A stretch of 7,084 bases of DNA from the NCBI GenBank assembly GCA_034436045.1, contig DAOTVZ010000218.1, positions 1-7,084 on the forward strand, given 5' to 3'. The first letter of the stretch is position 1; every line of letters starts with the position of its first letter. Positions 1 to 4,797 of this stretch are shown one piece after another. The stretch is from H111-94 sp034436045 (lineage in GTDB: Bacteria > Chloroflexota > Ktedonobacteria > Ktedonobacterales > Ktedonobacteraceae). Both the position numbers and the translations under genes were made by a program. The notes under the pieces were generated by a model. It did no database searches. It saw only the letters and a list, made by a program, of their open reading frames with translations, and had not been told where the DNA came from.

Positions 1-934
1 CTTCCTTATGCCAGTTGCGGTGCAGCTTCATCCATTCGTCGCGTGAATGCTCCGCGCGCAGTGGACTGTTCTCGCTGAGCAGATCATAGGTCAGGCCATA
101 GTCGCCCATCGCCCAGCCGCCGATAAAGTTGATGGCGACCTCTGCCGGTTCCAGTTCGGGGTTGATGAAGTCGTGCCCTCTATCCTCTCCCAGTTCCTGC
201 GCGCTGGCCTGAAAGACAAGCTGCCTGACAAGTAGTTCGCGATCACGGTAATCCTTGCCGGGGCGCGTGCCACGCCACTCGTTGACGGAGAGCGCCTCTT
301 CAAGCAGCCGTCGCCCCTCAGCCAGTGTACAATCGACAACGGGGGCATCCGCGTGGCTGCGCATCTCACTGATACGTTCGTCAACACGCCGTTTACCACC
401 CTGATCGTCGATCAGATCTTTCACACCATCATTCCAGAAATCCAGCAGGAAGATCAGGATGCGCGCCTCGCTATAATCATAACCCTGTTCCCAGCTAAGC
501 AGTAGCTGGATTTCGCCCTGTTCGCGTGCCTGAATTACCGCCCCTTTCCAGAAGCGTGGCGGATTGGCAACGGGGAGTTGAACGGCGGGGGCACGCTTAA
601 TTGGCGGTGTCCACTGCGGATAAACTTTGCTGCTCTCCAGGCGTAAGAGGGCGCGACGGGCCTCTTTGCGCACCTCTTTCTGCTGGCTCATCGCGTTGAC
701 AGCGGCCAGGATATCGGCAGCATCAGTGTGTTGCTCTTTACTCAATGCCTTCAAGATGGCGATTTGTACGGCTTCTGTCTGCTGAGTAAAATCGGAAAGT
801 GCCGCCTCTACCTGTGCCTGGTCGGTACTTGTATGTAAAACATCAGCAACGTGATGATACCGGTCAATGAATTGTTGTGCCTGCTGCTGTTCTTCTAGCG
901 AGGTCGTTATGTCCGCCTCTTTCTTACGTGCCAT
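1..934 (-). CDS. Uncharacterised protein, HEAT-like N-terminus and NTF2-like C-terminus (3' end outside window)
   Basis: The reading frame is open from an ATG at 934 to the left edge, giving 311 codons without a stop, so the C-terminus is missing. A GAGGAG Shine-Dalgarno at 944-949 sits 9 bases before the ATG and fixes the start. I do not recognise the family. Residues 10-105 are Gln/Glu/Ala-rich amphipathic helices resembling HEAT repeats. Residues 105-128 form a Pro-rich linker. Residues 129-180 form a compact segment with FWKG, LLSWEQGYDY and LLDFWNDG. Residues 263-311 include the pattern W-x-x-GDY-x-x-x-YDLLS and SRDEW, which resembles the first helices of NTF2/DUF4878-like domains. No signal peptide or membrane helix is visible, so the protein is probably cytoplasmic. 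It starts 79 bases after the glycosyltransferase gene on the same strand. Gene call is sure; domain reading is tentative and function is unknown. Confidence 0.85.
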   Translation of the reverse strand, partial: MARKKEADITTSLEEQQQAQQFIDRYHHVADVLHTSTDQAQVEAALSDFTQQTEAVQIAILKALSKEQHTDAADILAAVNAMSQQKEVRKEARRALLRLESSKVYPQWTPPIKRAPAVQLPVANPPRFWKGAVIQAREQGEIQLLLSWEQGYDYSEARILIFLLDFWNDGVKDLIDDQGGKRRVDERISEMRSHADAPVVDCTLAEGRRLLEEALSVNEWRGTRPGKDYRDRELLVRQLVFQASAQELGEDRGHDFINPELEPAEVAINFIGGWAMGDYGLTYDLLSENSPLRAEHSRDEWMKLHRNWHKE

Positions 935-979
935 CGCGCTTATCTCCTCATGGGAACATGGTTTTTTTGTATCCTGTCG

Positions 980-1008
980 ATTGTACCACGTTCCTCATGA
1001 AGAGTCGA
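980..1008 (-). promoter_or_regulatory. Possible sigma-70-type promoter for the left-edge gene
   Basis: On the minus strand TCGACT (1003-1008) and TACAAT (980-985) are separated by 17 bases. The -10 box matches 5 of 6 and the -35 box 4 of 6. It lies between the glycosyltransferase stop codon and the ATG at 934, leaving a leader of about 40 bases with the Shine-Dalgarno. Read-through from the upstream gene is an alternative. Confidence 0.3.
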
Positions 1009-1013
1009 GCGTT

Positions 1014-2564
1014 TCAAGACTGACGTTGCACCGTGACGGGATTCGCCAGTCCATCGAGCCAGCGTTGGATGTGCGCGACTACTGTCGCCTGTCCGATGGG
1101 AAGCGGCTGACGCGCGGTCATCAAGATGAAGATGGGGTAGGCGGCGCAATAGAAGTAAGAAGGAAGGCTCCTCCAGGCGAAGAAGAGCGGGATGATCGCC
1201 AGCAGCAGAGCAGCTTCCGGGCAGGCGCGGCAGATGCGCCAGTACCAGGCGAGCATAAGTAGCATGGCCCCACCTTCCAGGCTGGTATAGGCCCAATCGG
1301 GGAGATAGGGGATAAGATGGGTGTTGCTCAGGTTAATCAGGCCAACGCCAAGCGGGAACATGGGGTCGGCGACGGGCGCGAGAATACCGGCCAGCCACGC
1401 CTGGGGATTCCACAGAATGAAGGGCAGATTGATGAGCAGGCAGAGGCCACCGGCCACCGTGAGTCGATAGACGGCTTCCTTGAAACCATACTGGCGGAAG
1501 ACCATGATGGCATAAAACGGTACCAGAAACCACGAGGTCTGCTTGGTGGCCATTGCCAGACCGAAGAGGATGGAAGAGCGCCATGACTGTTCGCGTTTCA
1601 TCCAGGCCAGCACGACCAGCAGTGTGCAGAATATGTCAAGATTGCCACCGGTGGTTGATGACCACATAGGAATGTTTGCCAATCCGAACAGCAGTATCCA
1701 GGGACGCAAGGCCGGTCGGGTGACACGATACGCGATGGCAATCAGGAGCAGATAGCTGCCGAAGTAGAAGGGCAGCACATTATAGTCCTTGAAGAGCGCA
1801 AAAGGTAGCAGGGTCAGAAATGAGAGCGCTGGATAGCTAACCTTCGATTCAAACTCGACGGCGATACCGGATTTAAGGTCGGTATCGAGAACGCTCTGAA
1901 ATTCTGCCATGGTTGGATACGTCAAGCGGTTTGCGAACTGGCCCTCACGCAGAGGTGTAGTCCAGTTGGGCTGGATCGCGAACTGGCGCGCGATATCGAG
2001 CATGTTCGAGTCGGTGTAGGGGTTGCGGCCTTGCAGAAGGAGCATGGCAGCGTTGGTGTCCAGCGATGTGCCATCATTCGAGAATACGGGTGGCAAGACG
2101 CACATTACGGTAGCTATGCCAAATTCTGCGATGCCGACGATGGAGACGCCCAGCAACGCAATGAGCAACAGGCGTTGCCAGCGGCGTGGACGCTTCGCCA
2201 GAGATTCCGGTTGCTCTCTGGTTGACTGAGGGCGCATGGCCATCCAGAGTGCAATGAAACTGCCCGTGATGAGGGCAAATGGGATGAGTGAACTGAAGCG
2301 CCCTAGCAGGTGTGTATATGGCTGGTTTGGTACCTCGTTGAGCGATTGGAGAATCAGTGCAAGTCCCACCCAGACAGCTCTGCGTTGCAGATCAATCACA
2401 AACTGGTTCTCTGCCGAGGTATCCTCACTGAAGAAATGGTGCATCCACCGATAACGTAGGAGCGTATCCTGGGGTGTCCGAGTGCTATTTGCTGTTGCTG
2501 CTGAGGCCAGACCTATCTCAGCGTCTGTGGCTCTACCGGATGTATCTACAGATTGTTGCTCCAT
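1014..2564 (-). CDS. GT-C fold integral membrane glycosyltransferase, GT87/DUF2029-like
   Basis: A 516-residue polytopic membrane protein with roughly 10-12 hydrophobic segments, for example near 62-76, 90-110, 131-158, 245-280, 287-300, 308-322, 331-354, 367-385, 430-443 and 450-484. Features of polyprenyl-phosphate-sugar dependent GT-C enzymes are visible. After the third helix an outer loop carries D164/D169 and GRNPY (179-183). SYP lies at 243-245, GGNLD at 306-310 and ATKQTSW at 339-345. Such enzymes transfer mannose or a related sugar from a lipid carrier to glycolipid, polysaccharide or protein outside the membrane; the donor and acceptor here cannot be read. The ATG at 2564 was chosen. 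An in-frame TTG at 2627 adds 21 residues but has no Shine-Dalgarno, and the ATG has only a distant GGTGG. The 40-residue polar N-terminus is probably cytoplasmic. No internal frameshift was seen. Confidence 0.85.
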   Translation of the reverse strand: MEQQSVDTSGRATDAEIGLASAATANSTRTPQDTLLRYRWMHHFFSEDTSAENQFVIDLQRRAVWVGLALILQSLNEVPNQPYTHLLGRFSSLIPFALITGSFIALWMAMRPQSTREQPESLAKRPRRWQRLLLIALLGVSIVGIAEFGIATVMCVLPPVFSNDGTSLDTNAAMLLLQGRNPYTDSNMLDIARQFAIQPNWTTPLREGQFANRLTYPTMAEFQSVLDTDLKSGIAVEFESKVSYPALSFLTLLPFALFKDYNVLPFYFGSYLLLIAIAYRVTRPALRPWILLFGLANIPMWSSTTGGNLDIFCTLLVVLAWMKREQSWRSSILFGLAMATKQTSWFLVPFYAIMVFRQYGFKEAVYRLTVAGGLCLLINLPFILWNPQAWLAGILAPVADPMFPLGVGLINLSNTHLIPYLPDWAYTSLEGGAMLLMLAWYWRICRACPEAALLLAIIPLFFAWRSLPSYFYCAAYPIFILMTARQPLPIGQATVVAHIQRWLDGLANPVTVQRQS

Positions 2565-2633
2565 ACTGCTGTACGCTATACCACCGCATGCCTGAATAAC
2601 TGTCGGTAGAGTTTGCCTGTACGACAAGCGCTA

Positions 2634-2677
2634 TCAGGAGTCTGGCATGGTGGCAGTGAAGCGCACCTGTACCTCCT
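2634..2677 (-). promoter_or_regulatory. Candidate 10-codon leader ORF with perfect Shine-Dalgarno upstream of the glycosyltransferase
   Basis: On the minus strand AGGAGG (2672-2677) is followed 5 bases later by GTG (2664-2666), then ten sense codons encoding MRFTATMPDS, then TGA (2634-2636) and an in-frame TAG (2631-2633). The mini-ORF is in the same frame as the glycosyltransferase, whose alternative TTG start lies just beyond the double stop. This is the best ribosome-binding site in the intergenic region, while the main gene itself has a poor one. It could be a leader peptide with translational coupling, a decayed old start region, or chance. Confidence 0.3.
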
Positions 2678-2847
2678 GTCAAAGTAACCATGAAATTCGT
2701 CGGTAAGCATGGCGCAAACACCGTGCTGTACAAGAGGTTTTCACGGCCCATGTGTTAAAACGAAAAGCAGAGGGTGAATGTCACAAATAGCACTTTGCTC
2801 CCCGGTTCTGCTAACGAGAAAGAGTTTCGCCAGGGGCGGGGTTGGGG

Positions 2848-3315
2848 CTAGAGGTTGAGGCGGTAATAGAGTTCGCGGTGGCGTAACTGGAAGCCGAGGT
2901 CTTCATACAGACGGATGGCAGCAGTGTTATCCTCCCACACGTGCAGATCAATAGCTTGCAGGTGATACTCATTCTGCGCGACCTGAATCACATGTTGCAT
3001 TAGTTGCTTTGCCACCCCCTGACCACGAAAATGCGGATGCACCACCACGCGCTTGATATAGCCCACCGGCGGGCTAAGCGGTGTCGTTGGCAGCATGAGT
3101 TCGGCCTTTGCGACGACCGCTCCGTTGATCTCCCCCAGGAAAATAAGCGTGCGCTCATGCGTGGAAGGATCGACGGAACCAAAGTATTTCTGCATGTCGC
3201 GGTGGAGATCACGTATAGGAGAGGTACTAAAGCTATCGAGATACGTGATGGTATCAATGTCATTCTGGGTAGCGAGACGCACAACCAACGCCCTTGTCGG
3301 TTTTTCGTTCAGCAT
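2848..3315 (-). CDS. GNAT-family N-acetyltransferase
   Basis: A 155-residue single-domain GNAT enzyme, a normal length for the family. It transfers the acetyl group of acetyl-CoA to an amine; the substrate cannot be told from sequence. The acetyl-CoA binding motif A is clear at 89-105, with a hydrophobic strand (RVVVHP) followed by RGQGVA at 97-102. The family consensus for this pyrophosphate loop is R/Q-x-x-G-x-G/A. The motif B region at 130-142 has N130, Y137 and the usual LGF end, as in RimI-like proteins (N-x-x-A-x-x-x-Y-x-x-x-GF). The N-terminus (VVRLATQNDIDTI) is a typical first strand and helix. The ATG at 3315 has AGGA at 3323-3326, 7 bases upstream. It lies 76 bases after the small membrane protein gene and probably shares its transcript. 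Cytoplasmic; no signal peptide. Confidence 0.93.
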   Translation of the reverse strand: MLNEKPTRALVVRLATQNDIDTITYLDSFSTSPIRDLHRDMQKYFGSVDPSTHERTLIFLGEINGAVVAKAELMLPTTPLSPPVGYIKRVVVHPHFRGQGVAKQLMQHVIQVAQNEYHLQAIDLHVWEDNTAAIRLYEDLGFQLRHRELYYRLNL

Positions 3316-3341
3316 GGTCTTGTCCTGTTCTCATCTGATGA

Positions 3342-3368
3342 TACACTGCTCGACGAGCAGTCAGTGTA
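3342..3368 (-). repeat. Inverted repeat/hairpin between the small membrane gene and the GNAT gene
   Basis: Two perfect 8-base arms, ACTGCTCG (3345-3352) and CGAGCAGT (3354-3361), surround one central base. As RNA this gives at least a 7-bp stem with a GAC (GTC on the other strand) loop. A second complementary pair, TACACTG at 3342-3348 and CAGTGTA at 3362-3368, allows an alternative longer stem with a bulge. No T-run follows on the minus strand, so it is not a standard intrinsic terminator. It may be an mRNA stability or attenuation element, or an operator-like palindrome. Confidence 0.5.
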
Positions 3369-3391
3369 GTGATGGTGACGAAAGATGGTGA

Positions 3392-3580
3392 TTACGGTTG
3401 CTTCTTGCGTGGCAGCATCAACAGGGAAACCAGGGCATAGCCTGCACATCCGAGCAGTAGTAAGGCATAGACAATACTTTCCCCATCCTGGTGAGGAGTG
3501 AAGAGCATGGAGAGGCCCCACCAGAGGAAGCCCGCGAAGACAACAAATAATAGTATAGTACTCATGAGTTTTTTATTCAT
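3392..3580 (-). CDS. Small two-helix membrane protein of unknown function
   Basis: A 62-residue protein with two predicted transmembrane helices, about residues 7-27 and 35-56, joined by a short polar turn (TPHQDGES). Basic residues at both ends (K3-K4 and RKK at 58-60) predict both termini in the cytoplasm with an outward-facing turn. The ATG at 3580 has AAGGAA at 3588-3593, 7 bases upstream, and a strong promoter lies further up, which together support a real gene despite its size. It is the first gene of a probable two-gene unit with the GNAT gene. I do not recognise the family. It may be a small accessory or stress-related membrane protein, but nothing in the sequence shows this. Confidence 0.75.
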   Translation of the reverse strand: MNKKLMSTILLFVVFAGFLWWGLSMLFTPHQDGESIVYALLLLGCAGYALVSLLMLPRKKQP

Positions 3581-3601
3581 GATGAAGTTCCTTTATGGAA
3601 T

Positions 3602-3637
3602 GCAAGGCTCGAAATGTTGCAATAACGGATTCCTTGC
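3602..3637 (-). repeat. Inverted repeat in the 5' leader of the small membrane gene
   Basis: CCTTGC at 3632-3637 and GCAAGG at 3602-3607 can pair in the leader RNA with a 24-base loop. Next to it, TTCC and GGAA flank ATAAA over the Shine-Dalgarno, giving a second weak hairpin. This is a weak structure and could be chance. Confidence 0.2.
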
Positions 3638-3656
3638 CGCTATCTGTTCTATGCAT

Positions 3657-3685
3657 ATTATAGCAAAGCTCTGTGGGTGAGGCAA
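3657..3685 (-). promoter_or_regulatory. Sigma-70-type promoter for the small membrane protein/GNAT unit
   Basis: On the minus strand TTGCCT (3680-3685) and a perfect TATAAT (3657-3662) are separated by exactly 17 bases. Transcription would begin near 3650, leaving a leader of about 70 bases before the ATG at 3580. It is the best promoter match in the window. It lies just after the lipid kinase stop codon, so the small gene is likely transcribed independently of the genes upstream. Confidence 0.6.
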
Positions 3686-3715
3686 CGGGGGGCTGGCCCT
3701 GCCTACCGTTTATAT

Positions 3716-4705
3716 TTATAAGGACGGCCTGTCTTTCTGCTTGCTAAAAAGATCTTCCGCGATCACATTTGGAATGATGACTTTGAGTGCGAGCGGGGCA
3801 ACGGTAAAAGTGGTCGGTGGGAAGCCCGGCCTGATATAACCTGCCGGGTCGCCGTCGAGTTGCATAGCTACCGTACTCTTCGTGCGAAACTTCATAACCC
3901 GGCAGCGCTTGTAGCGTGTCCAGCCGTTGCGGTCCTTACGATGTAAGAGTAGATCAAAGGCGATAGCGATACGTCCGAGGGCGCTGTGTCGGCGCACGAT
4001 ACAGATGTCCAGCAGACCATCATCACCTTTCGCTTGCCAGGTATACTTGATGGTGCCACCGTAGAGCTGCGTGTTGCCAACCACAACCTGGATGGCATTG
4101 GCTTTGACTACCCGCCCATCTATCTGCATGAAGACGCGGAAAGCCGGGTAGCCCAGTCCCAGGATCGTGCCGATCAGCAGGTAGCCCAGCGCACCCAGGC
4201 GTTTAAATGGTTTGCGCTCGACAGCGTGCGTGACCTCGCCATCCAGACCAATGCCAGCCATCAGGAGAAAATAACGCCCGTTGACCTGCCCTAGATCGAT
4301 TCGGCGGGTTTGTCCATGCAGGAGTACGTCGCAGGCGTCGCGCCCACGCAGGGGAATGCCAACCTCGCGCGCCCAGACATTGACTGTACCGATAGGCAGC
4401 ACGCCGAGGGCGGTTTCACTGCCTGCCAGCGCCTGAATAACCTCGTTGATGGTACCATCGCCACCGGCAGCAATCACCACATCGAGATGTCCTTCGACCG
4501 CTTCACGAGCCAGACGCTGGGCATCGCCTTCGCGCCCGGTCAGCCTCAGTGTAATGTCCCAGCCAGATTCCTGTAAATATGCAACTGCTTCGTTGATGAC
4601 GCTGGCATGGAACAGATAACCGCCTGAGGCAGGATTGGCGATGATAATAGCTCTTCTCCCTACTGCTTGTGATGGTATGGCCTTGTCGAGCGTTTCTTCC
4701 TGCAT
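3716..4705 (-). CDS. Diacylglycerol kinase family lipid kinase (DagK/YegS/BmrU type)
   Basis: A 329-residue soluble or membrane-associated lipid kinase that uses ATP to phosphorylate a lipid such as diacylglycerol; members feed phosphatidic acid back into phospholipid synthesis or act on related lipids. The N-terminal catalytic domain shows the nucleotide-binding motifs: NPASGG at 24-29, GGDGT at 81-85 followed by INEV, and PIGTVNVWAR at 104-113. The second domain carries GIGLDGEV near 152-159, GDDGLLDI and QLDGDP, matching the family's conserved Asp-rich loops. Length fits the family (about 290-330). The common GTxND at the third motif reads GTVNV here. The ATG at 4705 has only a weak upstream AGAG. 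It starts 92 bases after the MurF-Alr gene, same strand, so co-transcription with wall synthesis is possible. Exact lipid substrate is unknown. Confidence 0.92.
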   Translation of the reverse strand: MQEETLDKAIPSQAVGRRAIIIANPASGGYLFHASVINEAVAYLQESGWDITLRLTGREGDAQRLAREAVEGHLDVVIAAGGDGTINEVIQALAGSETALGVLPIGTVNVWAREVGIPLRGRDACDVLLHGQTRRIDLGQVNGRYFLLMAGIGLDGEVTHAVERKPFKRLGALGYLLIGTILGLGYPAFRVFMQIDGRVVKANAIQVVVGNTQLYGGTIKYTWQAKGDDGLLDICIVRRHSALGRIAIAFDLLLHRKDRNGWTRYKRCRVMKFRTKSTVAMQLDGDPAGYIRPGFPPTTFTVAPLALKVIIPNVIAEDLFSKQKDRPSL

Positions 4706-4755
4706 GGCGCGTTCTCTGCAATCTTTTAGAGGATACTGAAGGAAAAGTTGCCATC

Positions 4756-4783
4756 TCTATATATACGTACTGATCGAGAGCAA
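4756..4783 (-). promoter_or_regulatory. Weak candidate promoter for the lipid kinase gene
   Basis: On the minus strand TTGCTC (4778-4783) and TATAGA (4756-4761) are 16 bases apart, within an AT-rich stretch (TATATATA) in the gap after the MurF-Alr gene. The match to consensus is only partial (3 and 4 of 6), so the kinase may simply be read through from upstream. Confidence 0.25.
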
Positions 4784-4797
4784 GGTTACACCACTGC

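Noticed and set aside
867..1262. 131-codon plus-strand open frame across the junction of the glycosyltransferase and the left-edge gene
   Set aside because: It overlaps two supported minus-strand genes and its translation is low-complexity Arg/Gly/Glu-rich, typical of a shadow frame.
2533..2751. 72-codon minus-strand open frame before the glycosyltransferase
   Set aside because: It is in another frame, overlaps the glycosyltransferase start, shows no protein features and has no placed ribosome-binding site.
3004..3369. 121-codon open frame on the plus strand opposite the GNAT gene
   Set aside because: It is a mirror of a well-supported GNAT gene, has no recognisable protein features, and runs into the intergenic palindrome.
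3675..3715. Intrinsic terminator after the lipid kinase gene
   Set aside because: AGGCA and TGCCT can pair around a C-rich loop, but the stem is short and uneven and no T-run follows. The same bases form the -35 box of the next promoter.
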